A DNA stretch of 64,000 bases from Paraprevotella clara YIT 11840 (GCF_000233955.1 NZ_JH376597.1:62001-126000); one strand, 5' to 3'; positions 1 to 10,118 are shown, numbered from the stretch's first letter. Notes: generated by a model not told the origin, from the letters alone. Translations and numbers: made by a program.

Positions 1-369
1 CGTCAATTCGAAACAAACGGCATTCCCCTCCACCCTGCACGGTATGTCGTAAGAAAGCGGACGGACACGAGCCGTGTTCACCTTACCTTTATTATATACG
101 GCTTTCACGTCAACCTTTCCGGAAAAGTCGAAAATGGCCATCGAAGCGTCCTCCACGCAGTGTTTGGTATCCCTCACCTCATCCACCTTCACCAAGTAGG
201 ACGGCAAGGTTTTCCATTCTCCCCCGTCTTGACGTACCTGTACCGTAAAATCATCATTCAAATCCACACCCTCAGGAGCCGGATAAGTCACCAAAGAAGA
301 CGAGGCCATACAAACCGCGTGTCCCGTCCCAACCAATAGCATAAGCAAAAGCCAGTGTTTTATTTTCAT
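1..369 (-). CDS. secreted pectin-lyase-fold type protein, N-terminal part only
   Basis: The first 123 codons of a gene that runs off the left edge. It starts MKIKHWLLLMLLVG, a clear signal peptide ending near A18-V-C-M-A. After it comes a beta-rich stretch (APEGVDLNDDFTVQVR, then SMAIFDFSGKVDVKAVYNKG and ARVRPLSYDI). This pattern is the N-terminal beta-sandwich that precedes the right-handed beta-helix in Bacteroidales clan GH-N (GH28/GH49-like) secreted proteins, and the gene at 15242 opens similarly. The catalytic region is outside the window, so activity cannot be assigned. The ATG at 367-369 lies 28 bp past a TATTTTTG -7 element that belongs to the shared direct-repeat regulon of this block. 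Confidence 0.7.
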   Translation of the reverse strand, partial: MKIKHWLLLMLLVGTGHAVCMASSSLVTYPAPEGVDLNDDFTVQVRQDGGEWKTLPSYLVKVDEVRDTKHCVEDASMAIFDFSGKVDVKAVYNKGKVNTARVRPLSYDIPCRVEGNAVCFELT

Positions 370-396
370 CTTGATTTCATTATTGAATTCCGAATG

Positions 397-452
397 CAAA
401 AATAATGCAACCGAAAAGAATAGAATGGGACAAATTGAAACAAAAATAGGGC
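397..452 (-). promoter_or_regulatory. regulon promoter 1: imperfect direct repeat plus -7 element
   Basis: Read on the minus strand: distal half-site GCCCTAT (446-452), proximal half-site GTCCCAT (425-431), a 20-bp spacer, then the -7 element TATTTTTG (397-404). The half-sites are 21 bp apart, against 22 bp at the four other members, and the distal copy has one mismatch because it overlaps the preceding terminator. It is therefore the weakest of the five sites. Confidence 0.6.
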
Positions 453-481
453 TTAAAATCCCCAAATGGAGATTTAAGCCC
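441..481 (-). terminator. rho-independent terminator of the GH127-GH97-GH97 operon
   Basis: On the minus strand the arms GGGCTTAAATC (471-481) and GATTTTAAGCCC (449-460) form a stem with a 10-nt loop, followed directly by TATTTTTGTTT. It lies about 40 bp after the stop of the last operon gene. The T-rich tail overlaps the distal half-site of the next gene's promoter. Confidence 0.8.
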
Positions 482-518
482 TTAGATTGTCATAAAAAAC
501 GTCCCTTACGACATTTTA

Positions 519-2411
519 TCAATGAAACCATCCCACGAAACCTCCCCCGGCACGCAAGTGGACTTTCAATGTTTCTTTTTTAGACACTTTCCTATCTTCA
601 CGCGCAACGGAAGCCAAAATCTTATCATCATCATGCAGTAAGACTGCATCCATACTCTTTTTCAAGAAATCCAAAGGTATCTCAATTTCCCGTTCCTTAT
701 CTCCATTCATCACTCCTACCCACCAATCATTCCCTTTACGGCGGGCATAAGCCACGACTTCGCCCATCTCTGTACAGGATAACACTCGGGTCTCGTCCCA
801 AACCGTCGGCACTGCTTTAAGCAAATCCAAGAAAGGACTTTCCAAATAATAAGAATAATGATCGGAAAAATGAGTAATGGGCGAAAGAAAAACAATAGAC
901 TGGGCAAACTCATGTGTCCAAGTATAACCTCCAGTCTCTATTTCACGCGGGTTCAACGTCACGGGAGTCACATCCGCAGCTCCGGCCATCAAACGTGTGA
1001 ACGGCAAAGCCACATAGTGAGATTGAGGCAATACACGCCCGTATCGTAAAATATGCCACTCGTTTCCTCGAACGGCTTCCCGCGTAACATCGTTCGGATA
1101 AGTACGGGAAAGCCCTGTAGGTTTTACGCTTCCATGAAAATTCAACAACAGTCCCAATTCCGCACAATCCTGCATGGCTCCCATATACCATTGCATGATT
1201 TCTGCCGTGGCCGCCGGAATGAAGTCAATTTTAATGCCTGAAGCTCCCACTGCTTTTATTTTCTCCAAATAAGCCCTGCGCGGACCCGCCGTACGCATTT
1301 CATTAGAGTTGACCCAAACAATGGATTTTACTCCCACACTACGCCCGTATGCTATGACTTCCTCCAACAGTTCCCATTGGTCTTTCCCGTCTTTACGCCA
1401 ATTTCGCCAACCGTCATCTATCAGATAATATTCCCATGTAAGTTTGGCGGCGGCATCGAACCATTCCTTTTGTTCCTCATATCTCGGTGCTCCCACACTC
1501 CACCATTGCCACAGACATCTTCCGGGTTGCACCCATGAGAAATCACGCCCTTCTTCCGGAGAAGGGCACAAGTTCGTCAACATATCCGAGTTGACCAAAG
1601 CTGTCAAATCCCCGGCTATTATCACACACCTCCAAGGAGAAACATCCTTTCCCTTATACCTTCCGGCCAGAATCTTTTCCGACTCATCGGGCAAGCGCCG
1701 GATATCCCATCCTTTTTCCGAAGCGGGGAAACCAGCCTGAAACGTATTCCCCGAACGGGTAAAGGCCATGTCTGGAAAAGATTCGCAATCAGCCTCGGTA
1801 AGTGTCACGTAACAGTTGCCCAGATCGACTGTAAGCGGACCTCCCACATATCCTTTATCCGGCATGGCCTCCAACGCCGTGACATGCACATATCCTTCAT
1901 AACCTGGCTCATATTCAGCCCACGCCACCTTCTTTACCCTCTGTGGCAGGGCCCAAGCTGTCCTTTCATTTCCTATATGTTTCGCGCCTTCTGGCAAAAT
2001 GTAACGTATGGCAACTCCGTCATTATACACTCGCACCACCAAGCCGAAACGCACCCCGGAAGCCTGCATCGGCAATACCGCCTCTACCCCTCTCCCCGAT
2101 GCTTCGGCATGATTCCCGAATATAGGATATTTTTCTTGTATTTTTTCTATTTCCGGCTCAGCCACCAACGACGCACCTTTTCCCAAGTCATTCCCGTCTA
2201 CAGTTATTCCCAACGGAGATTTCTGCAAAACATCCACCTTCCCCCGCTTGACGGAATAAAGGAGCCAGCCTCCGTCCTCTTCCACACAAACTTCTATGTT
2301 TTTATCGGGACTGCCCAACCGTAACAAGTCCCCACGGCTTCCGGCCGCATGCACCGACATCGAAAACAACGACCACAGAAGCCCGGCACTTATAAACAAG
2401 TGATTTTTCAT
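519..2411 (-). CDS. glycoside hydrolase family 97, retaining type
   Basis: A 630-residue secreted enzyme with an N-terminal signal peptide (cleavage near VHA-AGS, residue 23). GH97 contains an N-terminal beta-sandwich, a TIM barrel and a small C-terminal beta domain, and the length fits. GH97 splits into inverting alpha-glucosidases (SusB type) and retaining alpha-galactosidases. Here the barrel carries GIKIDF with D396 at the position of the retaining nucleophile, which SusB-type enzymes lack, and REAVRGNEW (E445 or E451) at the acid/base region. I therefore infer a retaining alpha-galactosidase-type activity; the sugar is not proven. It is the last gene of a three-gene operon, 40 bp after a second GH97 paralogue. 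Confidence 0.9.
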   Translation of the reverse strand: MKNHLFISAGLLWSLFSMSVHAAGSRGDLLRLGSPDKNIEVCVEEDGGWLLYSVKRGKVDVLQKSPLGITVDGNDLGKGASLVAEPEIEKIQEKYPIFGNHAEASGRGVEAVLPMQASGVRFGLVVRVYNDGVAIRYILPEGAKHIGNERTAWALPQRVKKVAWAEYEPGYEGYVHVTALEAMPDKGYVGGPLTVDLGNCYVTLTEADCESFPDMAFTRSGNTFQAGFPASEKGWDIRRLPDESEKILAGRYKGKDVSPWRCVIIAGDLTALVNSDMLTNLCPSPEEGRDFSWVQPGRCLWQWWSVGAPRYEEQKEWFDAAAKLTWEYYLIDDGWRNWRKDGKDQWELLEEVIAYGRSVGVKSIVWVNSNEMRTAGPRRAYLEKIKAVGASGIKIDFIPAATAEIMQWYMGAMQDCAELGLLLNFHGSVKPTGLSRTYPNDVTREAVRGNEWHILRYGRVLPQSHYVALPFTRLMAGAADVTPVTLNPREIETGGYTWTHEFAQSIVFLSPITHFSDHYSYYLESPFLDLLKAVPTVWDETRVLSCTEMGEVVAYARRKGNDWWVGVMNGDKEREIEIPLDFLKKSMDAVLLHDDDKILASVAREDRKVSKKETLKVHLRAGGGFVGWFH

Positions 2412-2451
2412 ATCTGTCTTCTCTTAAAACAAAAACACAAGTCCACACCTA

Positions 2452-4356
2452 TTACTTCACTACAGCTACAAATCCGCCCCGCGGCAGACATGTTACTTGC
2501 ACAACTTTTCCGTTCTCCGGCAAAGACACACTCTCTTCCGTCACGAAACTCTTGCCGTCGCTCCCGTCTTTGAACCATGTCACCTTACAGCTTTTCTCCA
2601 AGCCCAAGTTTTCCAACGGCACGCCAATCACACGGGGTTCATCCGTTCCGTTAATCCCCGCTATGTACCATACATCCCCCTTACGGCGTGCCATGACGAC
2701 TTCCGTCCCGGGATAACCGGCCAAAAGCTTCGTATCATCCCACGCCGTAGGCAACACCGACAAGAATTGTTTTACCTGCTCCGGCAAACCGTAATATACC
2801 GACGGCCTGTCGGGCATGTGCTGCAAAGCCGATTCAAAAATCACAGGCAATGCCAACTCATGGGCATACGTTGTGATATGCGGATGCTGGGAATCGGAGA
2901 AAGTTCCGGGAGTATAATCCATCGGCCCCACTACATTCCTCGTAAAAGGCAAGGTTGCATTATGTGCCGCAGCCTGATTGGTCAGCACGCCGTTATTGTT
3001 ATACCACTCTGCCCCGTAAACGGCTTCCACTGACATCAAATTAGGATAAGTCCGCTGCCATCCCCTCGGAATAGTCGCACCATGGAAATTCACCATCAAA
3101 TTATACTTAGCCGCATCCTCCAACAAGTCGATGTAATAATCCATAGAAGAAATGCTGTCTCCTAAAAAGAAGTCCACTTTTATACCGAAAACGCCTAACT
3201 TGTTCAACCATTCGAATTCTTTCGCACGGTCTTCCGGCTTATTCAGACGATACAAAGGAGTTGGGCCTAACCAGTTTGTGCTTGAGTTGTACCACAACAA
3301 AGGTTTCACGCCACGCTCGTGTGCATACTTCACGGCATCTTCCAAGTTTCCGCCGTTGCCCATCTGATCCCATTCCCAATCTATCAGACTGTAAGGCCAC
3401 TTCATTTCGGCCGCCAAATCAAAATATTCTTTCAGAAGCTGATAATCTCTCGTTCCGTGATTGTACGCCCAATATATCCACGAAGCCGAACCGGATTTGA
3501 TCCACGATGTATCTTCCACCGTTGAAGGGTCGGAGACATCGGTCACCAACGTAGATTCCACGACGTCCGACAACGTCCCTATGATAAGCACCCTCCAAGG
3601 CGACTCCCAAGTCTCTCCCATGGGCTGCTGCTTGTCGAACAGACGCACACGGTAAAGGTCGGCACTGTCGGCATTACACAAGAAAGAGCCTCCATGTCCC
3701 CGCCGGATATTCGCCTCCGTCATCAACATAAATACGGAATCCCGTAATTCCACAAGTCCGGGATAGCCCCAAAGATTCGCATCCGGCTGCCCTTCCAACC
3801 TGCCATTAGTGGACAAAGGATAAAAACCTTCATATCCCAACGTATACTGCTGCATCCAACGTTTCACCCCCTGGGGAACATCGTATGCCGTATGTTCATC
3901 CACGACAAACTCTTCCGGCGCAACAGACTTCACCCCGTATTTAAAGGCCACGCCGTCATCATACGCCCTGATGGTCACGTCCAATATGTTGCCGTCCTCA
4001 TTCTCAAAAGAATAAACCCTTTCAGTACCGTGGTTCACGCAATGACTGCGTTTTCCGGTAAGCATCCGGTAATCATCCGTTATCGGTTTAGCCTCCGACA
4101 CGCTTTTAAATTTCAAGTTGCCGGCATATTTCTGCCGGTTCGTTTCCATTCCCAGACGGACCAATGGCAACGCACGCTCCCCGTTATAATACACCGCGAA
4201 AGACACATCGCCATACTCACCCTTGTCAAGTTCTGTCATGCCCACAACCAAGTGCCTGTCCGGAGAAACCACTTCCTGTTCTTCTACTCCACTACAGGAA
4301 GGAAGCCCCACGGCCAGTCCTAAGCACCACACCCATTTCAAAACTCCTGTCTTCAT
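2452..4356 (-). CDS. glycoside hydrolase family 97 lipoprotein, retaining type
   Basis: A 634-residue paralogue of the next GH97 but with a lipoprotein signal: AVGLPSCSG places the lipid-modified cysteine at C21, so it is probably anchored to the outer membrane while its partner is soluble. The barrel shows GIKVDFF (D395, retaining nucleophile position) and SVEAVYGAEWY (E444/E450, acid/base region). The two share the NFHG and RTYPN blocks but differ greatly elsewhere, so this is not a recent duplication. Middle gene of the operon, 67 bp after the GH127 gene; no internal promoter is evident. Likely an alpha-galactosidase-type enzyme; an alpha-glucosidase is less likely because the retaining Asp is present. 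Confidence 0.9.
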   Translation of the reverse strand: MKTGVLKWVWCLGLAVGLPSCSGVEEQEVVSPDRHLVVGMTELDKGEYGDVSFAVYYNGERALPLVRLGMETNRQKYAGNLKFKSVSEAKPITDDYRMLTGKRSHCVNHGTERVYSFENEDGNILDVTIRAYDDGVAFKYGVKSVAPEEFVVDEHTAYDVPQGVKRWMQQYTLGYEGFYPLSTNGRLEGQPDANLWGYPGLVELRDSVFMLMTEANIRRGHGGSFLCNADSADLYRVRLFDKQQPMGETWESPWRVLIIGTLSDVVESTLVTDVSDPSTVEDTSWIKSGSASWIYWAYNHGTRDYQLLKEYFDLAAEMKWPYSLIDWEWDQMGNGGNLEDAVKYAHERGVKPLLWYNSSTNWLGPTPLYRLNKPEDRAKEFEWLNKLGVFGIKVDFFLGDSISSMDYYIDLLEDAAKYNLMVNFHGATIPRGWQRTYPNLMSVEAVYGAEWYNNNGVLTNQAAAHNATLPFTRNVVGPMDYTPGTFSDSQHPHITTYAHELALPVIFESALQHMPDRPSVYYGLPEQVKQFLSVLPTAWDDTKLLAGYPGTEVVMARRKGDVWYIAGINGTDEPRVIGVPLENLGLEKSCKVTWFKDGSDGKSFVTEESVSLPENGKVVQVTCLPRGGFVAVVK

Positions 4357-4423
4357 TCTTTTTCTTTTTTAATTATTTCACATTAAAATACATACTATAT
4401 TCAGATCACAGTCGCGCAGCCCC

Positions 4424-6280
4424 TCAATAATTCCGTATCGTAGCATATACCCCATAGGATTCCTTGTCCACATCAAACAAGGGGCGAAGCCGAAACTCGC
4501 GTTCTCCGTTCTTCAGGACAAAACGTCCGGACTCACTATCCGCAAACGACAATCCTGCAAGTATCTCATCTTTGTTGCCTTTCAATATCACCTCGTCACG
4601 GGTCTCGAAAGCCAACAGCATCGGGCCATAAAACACAGCCAACATATTTTCCTTATCCGGCATGGACTGCAAACGGAATGCGTAACGAAACTCTATCCGT
4701 ACCCTGTCACCATCTGCCCAACGCCTTGAAAGCTTCAGGAAGGAAGACGGACGTACCGGCATTTCCTGCTTCTCGCCGTTCACATATACCACTGCACCAT
4801 CCGTCCAGGCGGGTATGAACAAATTCAACACGAAATCCACCGGACGGCGCACCGACACGGTGAAATCCACTATCGGTTCCACCGGAAATCCCCCGGCTTG
4901 TTCCAAACCGACCTTTTTATCAGCCCAATGCACTTTGGAAGGCACGTATAAATTCACATACACGGCCGAGTCGTCATGATAATAAATGCCGTTGTTCAAT
5001 TTGGCAAACGCTTCGGCACAAGACCCGCTGCAACACTTGAAGTCGTTGTCCGCCATGTACGCCTTATGACGAGGTGACCCCAACGGCAAATGGTAAACAT
5101 AAGCTCCCGTGGAACGGCTCTGCACGGGAAGCACCGCATTATAGAACATGTTCATGTAAACATCCGCATAACATGGATTACCCGTCCACGAAAAAAGACT
5201 GGCATTCAACCGCTGCGTGTTATGGGTCACGCAACTCTCCGCAATGCCTTTGGTCAAAGTATTGCACAGATGGCAAGGTTCGCCCCAATGCTCTGCCGTC
5301 AACGAAGTCTCGGTCGTGACGTTCGGGCGCGGACCGCTGCTTGTGCCGTTGACATACGCATGGAAATGCATGAGCATATTCCAAAAGTTCGCAACGGACT
5401 TCCCGTAACATTCCTCCCCCGTGGACTCATACCGCCGGGCAAAACCGTTCACCAAAGCAATGTGCGTATTGGCATGCAATCCGGAAAGAATGTCCTCGTT
5501 CCGCACCAAGGGTTCCAAAAACCATGAGGGGTCAAATAAGGAAGCCAGTTCCAAATACCGGGGTTTTCCGGATACACAGTAAAGTTGGTACAACACTTCG
5601 TTCATGCCCCCCATCTCATTCTGGGGATTGGCATCTGCCGTGTACATCATGCGTGCGACAGTCGCCGGATCCAGTTTCGACATGCGCCTGTCCACATAAC
5701 CGGCCAAGCCCTCCACCATGGCGTATGCCTTTTCATTGCCGGTGCGGAGATACACGTCCAACAGTCCCTGCATGATTTTGTGAAGCGTATAATACGGTGC
5801 CCACACACCTGTAAAACGCGTCTCCAACACCTCTATGTCCGTTTCGGGAAAAGCGCTTAAATAACCGTTTCCGTGTGCTTGCTGGCAGGCATACATGCCC
5901 TCGACGACCTTCTCCAAGTTCCGTGCCAACCCGGCGTCTTCATATCTCTCCACCAAGGCTGATACAGCCGAAAGATAATGTCCCACGAAATGTCCCCGCA
6001 AGCCTACGCCGGGCGACTCCCAGCCTTCCAAGGGCTTTGCCACGGAAGGCAAGCCTGCGTTCACCCTGAAATTATGCAATAACCTGTCCGGTTCCAACGA
6101 CCTAAGGAAAGCGGTATTCAGGTCTTCCCGCTGCTTAACCCACGAAGAAGCCAATTCCACGTCATGGCTTGGAAACGGCAACAACATCTCCGTCGCAGAA
6201 GGGCTGACGGCCATCTTGCCGCCTGCTTCCATCCGAACGGCTACCCAAAGGAAAAGTATAAACCAATAATGTGCCTTCAT
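4424..6280 (-). CDS. GH127-type (DUF1680) beta-L-arabinofuranosidase
   Basis: A 618-residue secreted protein (signal peptide ends near MEAGG). GH127 enzymes remove beta-L-arabinofuranose using a zinc-bound cysteine nucleophile; in HypBA1 the metal ligands are Glu-x-Cys plus a Cys-Cys pair about 77 residues later. The same set is here: GEPCH (E334, C336) and FKCCSG (C416, C417), at almost identical spacing. The barrel start GVGLRGHFVGHYLSA is also typical. The substrate could differ within GH127/GH146, for example arabinan, extensin arabinosides or RG-II sugars. First gene of the operon with two GH97 enzymes, transcribed from regulon promoter 2. Confidence 0.85.
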   Translation of the reverse strand: MKAHYWFILFLWVAVRMEAGGKMAVSPSATEMLLPFPSHDVELASSWVKQREDLNTAFLRSLEPDRLLHNFRVNAGLPSVAKPLEGWESPGVGLRGHFVGHYLSAVSALVERYEDAGLARNLEKVVEGMYACQQAHGNGYLSAFPETDIEVLETRFTGVWAPYYTLHKIMQGLLDVYLRTGNEKAYAMVEGLAGYVDRRMSKLDPATVARMMYTADANPQNEMGGMNEVLYQLYCVSGKPRYLELASLFDPSWFLEPLVRNEDILSGLHANTHIALVNGFARRYESTGEECYGKSVANFWNMLMHFHAYVNGTSSGPRPNVTTETSLTAEHWGEPCHLCNTLTKGIAESCVTHNTQRLNASLFSWTGNPCYADVYMNMFYNAVLPVQSRSTGAYVYHLPLGSPRHKAYMADNDFKCCSGSCAEAFAKLNNGIYYHDDSAVYVNLYVPSKVHWADKKVGLEQAGGFPVEPIVDFTVSVRRPVDFVLNLFIPAWTDGAVVYVNGEKQEMPVRPSSFLKLSRRWADGDRVRIEFRYAFRLQSMPDKENMLAVFYGPMLLAFETRDEVILKGNKDEILAGLSFADSESGRFVLKNGEREFRLRPLFDVDKESYGVYATIRNY

Positions 6281-6305
6281 ACACCCGTATCATTTATTCC
6301 TACCG

Positions 6306-6362
6306 CAAAGATACGCCCTTTCCACCCATCATAATAGGACAAAACCACCAAAAAGATAGGAT
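6306..6362 (-). promoter_or_regulatory. regulon promoter 2, GH127-GH97-GH97 operon
   Basis: Minus strand: half-sites ATCCTAT (6356-6362) and GTCCTAT (6334-6340) start 22 bp apart, then exactly 20 bp, then the -7 element TATCTTTG (6306-6313). The proximal half-site occupies the place of a -33 box. The 15 bp between half-sites, CTTTTTGGTGGTTTT, are nearly identical to those at the GH31 promoter. Confidence 0.75.
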
Positions 6363-6476
6363 AAAAAACTTTTTTATCACGATTCTCTTTCCATGCCATG
6401 CAAAAACAACTTGGCGTGACATTTCCATCCCTCCGTACGCATTGGCTTTCGCAAAGGCGAGAGAGCCCCCGGAAAA

Positions 6477-7493
6477 CTACCTTTCACCCAACACGAACAA
6501 ACGAATATAGACATTCTTTTTGAACAGCAGCACCAAACGGTAACAAACCACCAGTTCGACCAAGGCCAGACATGGCGGCAGGACAAACGTCCAAATCATG
6601 GGTACATAAAATCCCAGACTGTTGAACAGGTATTCCAACAAAAAAGTCTGCAACCAATAAATGCCCAAAGTAGACCGTCCTATGCCATTCAATGCCGTTG
6701 CGATTCCTTTACCCTCAATAAGGCGATAAACGTAGGGAGACAACAGGAAAAACGACATGCTACCTGCAATGCCTATCGCCAGACGATAGAGCACCACAGA
6801 AAGGTTCTGCACGTCCCACGTGAACGTCCCCCAGTCCAACACTTGAGTGGGAACCATATACACCGTAAGCCTCCCGGACCAAAATGGCAGCATAACACCA
6901 AAAGCCACAAGGGAAATCCCTAAAAACCATTTGCGGTGGCGGTCCAAAAGGGATTGGTTCAGCTTACAAGCATATCCCACCCAAAACATGGGAAGCATAA
7001 AGTTGAAGTTCGCCACACCGCCATAGGGCAAAATGCCGGACAACACGACAGTCACGAGGGCTGCCAGCCAAACATTCCGGAACAAGCGGATGGACAAGAA
7101 TCCCACCAAATAACACAAAAACACACATTTCAAGAACCACACCGTGTTCATAAACCCCATCCAATCGGGAGTGAACAGGGCTGGCCACGGGTTATGCCCC
7201 ATGACGGACACCGCCGTCCACACTATGACAAAAGCCGTCACCGAGGGCAAGAGCAACTGCACGAACTTCTTTTTCAACAGTCCCCCGAAGGTGAGCTTCA
7301 GCGAAGAGCCGAAGAAATAACCGCACAGCAACATGAAGAGCGGCATGTGGTAAGTATAAATAAAACTCCAAATAGGGTTGTCCCAATAGTCGTTCCCCGT
7401 GAGCTGTTCCACAGAATGCCCCAGCAAGACGCTGCCAATGGCAAAAAACTTCAAGAAATCAAGATAGGGGATACGTGCTTTTGATTTTTCCAT
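6477..7493 (-). CDS. acyltransferase family 3 membrane protein
   Basis: 338 residues with about ten hydrophobic segments. The start motif RIPYLDFLKFFAIGSVLLGHS and TYHMPLFMLLCGYFF are the hallmark N-terminus of the acyltransferase-3 (OafA/NodX/WecH) family, which transfers acetyl or other acyl groups to sugars across the inner membrane; the GHS histidine is the usual essential residue. I chose the ATG at 7493 (MEKSKARIPYLD) because the motif begins directly after it and an earlier ATG at 7559 would overlap the GH31 stop. It follows GH31 by 53 bp and is probably co-transcribed. The acceptor is unknown. Confidence 0.85.
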   Translation of the reverse strand: MEKSKARIPYLDFLKFFAIGSVLLGHSVEQLTGNDYWDNPIWSFIYTYHMPLFMLLCGYFFGSSLKLTFGGLLKKKFVQLLLPSVTAFVIVWTAVSVMGHNPWPALFTPDWMGFMNTVWFLKCVFLCYLVGFLSIRLFRNVWLAALVTVVLSGILPYGGVANFNFMLPMFWVGYACKLNQSLLDRHRKWFLGISLVAFGVMLPFWSGRLTVYMVPTQVLDWGTFTWDVQNLSVVLYRLAIGIAGSMSFFLLSPYVYRLIEGKGIATALNGIGRSTLGIYWLQTFLLEYLFNSLGFYVPMIWTFVLPPCLALVELVVCYRLVLLFKKNVYIRLFVLGER

Positions 7494-7546
7494 CAGAATG
7501 ATATGATTAATGTGTTGGATAATCGCTTTCCGCCATTCCACCAGCC

Positions 7547-10093
7547 TCACAAGCGGCATTCCGTGGCTGTTCCGTCGTAACGGACTTCCACGCCCGCCCC
7601 TTCACGGAACACCTCGTCCGCGCTGCCGCCCAAGACCACGCGGAACTTTCGGGACTCCTCCATGCCGGGGAACGAGCCTTCGCGCCGGGCGATAGACAGC
7701 ACGCCCCGGCTATCGTCCCATTCCATCCGGATGGTCGAGAAACGCCCCTGTTCGTAACCGTAATTGTCGCCTTCGTCCTCATACAGGGTGAAAATGGCAT
7801 CCCGTCCGGGATAGACCACGATGGTAAGTTCTTTTCCCGACAACTCTCCCGTATGCTGCACAACCGGCCCCATCGGAACGATGGAACCCTGGCGCACGAA
7901 CAAGGGAATCTTGTCGATTGGCGCATCCGCCTTGACATCCCGGCCGCCCCGGTACTTTTTCCCACTCCAGAAATCCACCCAGTCCGTACCTTCCGGCAAA
8001 TATACGGTCCGTGTCTTTTCCACACCCTGCAAAGCCACGGAACCTTTATCATAGTACATCGGACGGGTCACGGGACACACCAGAAAAGCCGGACCAAACA
8101 TGAATTCGTCCTTGATGTCGTGCACACGGGCGTCGTCCGCAAAATCGAAAGCCAACAACCGGCTCATGGTATAGCTTTCTTGCGTGACCTTCCCGGCCAA
8201 AGAATATATATAAGGTATCAGGCGGTAACGTAAACGAATCATGCGCAGGATACTGTCATAAAAAGGCTCGCCCGGCCGGCCGAACCGCCAAATCTCACGC
8301 GGAGTGTCCGTGCCATGGCTGCGGAACAGAGGCAAAAATGCCCCGTATTGCAGCATCCGCACGTAATATTCCCGGTAACCCATATCGTCCACGCCGGCAT
8401 CGAAATCTCCCGCACGAAACCATTCGCGCCCTTTCCGCGTGAAAAACGAACCGATATCCACCGTCCAATAAGGGCAGCCCGTAGCCATGAAATTCAACCC
8501 CTGCGGAATCTGCTGGGCGAACGACTTCCACGAAGCATGCGTATCACCGTTCCACGTGATGGTAGAATAACGCTGTTGTCCCGCATAACTGGAACGCGTC
8601 AGGTTCACCACTCGCTTGCGGTCGGTCGTGGCACGCTGGTTCTCATACAGCCCCTTGGAATGATACAACGAGAAAAGGCTGCTCCGCTCAGCCCCCAACA
8701 CACCGTCCAGCAAAGCCAGATTCCCTTTCCACCGTTCTTCATGGCTGTCCCAACCGTATCCTTCGGGCATCGGTCTCCAATCCGCATCCAACGGTTCCGT
8801 GCAGTCGCACCACCAAGCATCGAAACCGTTGCCGAAGAATTCCCCGTCGGCATATTCCCAATAGCGCGCCCGGGCCAGGGGATTGAAAACGTCATACACA
8901 GAACGGGGCAACATAAAGCCACGCCTCTCAAAGTCTTTCGTCTGGGGGCAGTTCGTCGGGTTGGGCCAAATGGACACCATCAGCTTGGCATCCCACGCAT
9001 GTATGGAATCTGCCAACGCACGCGGGTCGGGATAGTTTTCACGGTTCATCTTCATGTACCCCCACTGTCCGCCAGGCCAATAGTTCCAATCCTGCACGAT
9101 GACATCCAAAGGCACCTGCCGCCGACGGTATTCCTGCACGACGTCCACAAGCTCCTTCGAATGGGTATAGCGTTCCTTAGACTGAATGTAACCGAAAATA
9201 TACCGGGGCATCATCGGAGATTGTCCCGTCAACTTGCGGTACTGGGCCACGACGCGATCCATCGTAGATCCTTTCATGAAATAATAATCCACCTCCTTGG
9301 CGGCTTCCAATTCCATGAAACCGCCTTCCGCCCCGTCTTGGAACTTCATCCCGCAACCCGCATCGAACAACAGGCCGTAACCGGCCGTGGAGTTCAACAC
9401 CGGTACCATCTCTTTCAGGTTATGCTGGCACAGGTACATCGTCTTGCCCCGCAAGTCGAGGAAATCTTCCATGTGGCATCCCAAACCATAAAGCGCCTCG
9501 CCTTCCGACCAGCGGAAATGATTCCTGAACGTCCAAGTCCACCCCACCGTGTCGCGGCGAAGCACGTCCATCACTTCCTTCTCTCCGTCGGCCGTTTTCT
9601 CGATTCGCCTGCTATCCGGGTCGTAAACGACGTTTTCCATATACGTCTTCTCCGCCTCGCGCGGCATGTCCTGACGCTCGGAAAGCAAAACCTTTCCCGT
9701 GCGGGCATCCTTATAAGTAAGGGCACAAGTGTTCAAATCCACCCGCACTTCCAGGCTGTCCGACTGCAAAGAAAGCCCCCCTGACACCGAAGCTACCTGA
9801 AAAGGAACCTTGTTTTCCGTCCGCTCCACGCATACTATAGTACCGTTCCCCAAAAAATCGGCTTCACGCGTATAACGTACCCTCACGATGTCCGGACTCA
9901 CGAACTCCACACGCATTCGCCCGTCCGCCGTACGGCAATACACTCCGTTCTCCAACATGACATACCCGTCGTCCGCCGCCGCGACCATAGCCACAGAGCC
10001 GACAGAAATAAAAAAACACAATGCTGCACTAAACTTGGAAAAGCCCGACTTCCAAAAACTCGGCCTCGGGTTTGCAGATACCTCTATATCCAT
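7547..10093 (-). CDS. glycoside hydrolase family 31 (alpha-xylosidase/alpha-glucosidase type)
   Basis: 848 residues from the chosen start. GH31 enzymes are retaining alpha-glycosidases; the nucleophile motif WWCDCTEP gives D430, and WNGDTHASW gives the acid/base D517. A signal-like segment (AALCFFISVGSVAMVAAA) lies at residues 23-40. An ATG 21 bp further upstream (10114) falls on the expected transcription start, so MDIEVSANPRP at 10093 is preferred. Glucosidase, xylosidase and sulfoquinovosidase members cannot be told apart here. It is transcribed from regulon promoter 3 together with the acyltransferase. Confidence 0.9.
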   Translation of the reverse strand: MDIEVSANPRPSFWKSGFSKFSAALCFFISVGSVAMVAAADDGYVMLENGVYCRTADGRMRVEFVSPDIVRVRYTREADFLGNGTIVCVERTENKVPFQVASVSGGLSLQSDSLEVRVDLNTCALTYKDARTGKVLLSERQDMPREAEKTYMENVVYDPDSRRIEKTADGEKEVMDVLRRDTVGWTWTFRNHFRWSEGEALYGLGCHMEDFLDLRGKTMYLCQHNLKEMVPVLNSTAGYGLLFDAGCGMKFQDGAEGGFMELEAAKEVDYYFMKGSTMDRVVAQYRKLTGQSPMMPRYIFGYIQSKERYTHSKELVDVVQEYRRRQVPLDVIVQDWNYWPGGQWGYMKMNRENYPDPRALADSIHAWDAKLMVSIWPNPTNCPQTKDFERRGFMLPRSVYDVFNPLARARYWEYADGEFFGNGFDAWWCDCTEPLDADWRPMPEGYGWDSHEERWKGNLALLDGVLGAERSSLFSLYHSKGLYENQRATTDRKRVVNLTRSSYAGQQRYSTITWNGDTHASWKSFAQQIPQGLNFMATGCPYWTVDIGSFFTRKGREWFRAGDFDAGVDDMGYREYYVRMLQYGAFLPLFRSHGTDTPREIWRFGRPGEPFYDSILRMIRLRYRLIPYIYSLAGKVTQESYTMSRLLAFDFADDARVHDIKDEFMFGPAFLVCPVTRPMYYDKGSVALQGVEKTRTVYLPEGTDWVDFWSGKKYRGGRDVKADAPIDKIPLFVRQGSIVPMGPVVQHTGELSGKELTIVVYPGRDAIFTLYEDEGDNYGYEQGRFSTIRMEWDDSRGVLSIARREGSFPGMEESRKFRVVLGGSADEVFREGAGVEVRYDGTATECRL

Positions 10094-10118
10094 ATATCTT
10101 TCGCTTGTTGTCATGCGG

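Noticed and set aside
7494-7559. Earlier start for the acyltransferase
   Set aside because: It would overlap the GH31 stop and adds 22 residues that are unlike the family N-terminus.
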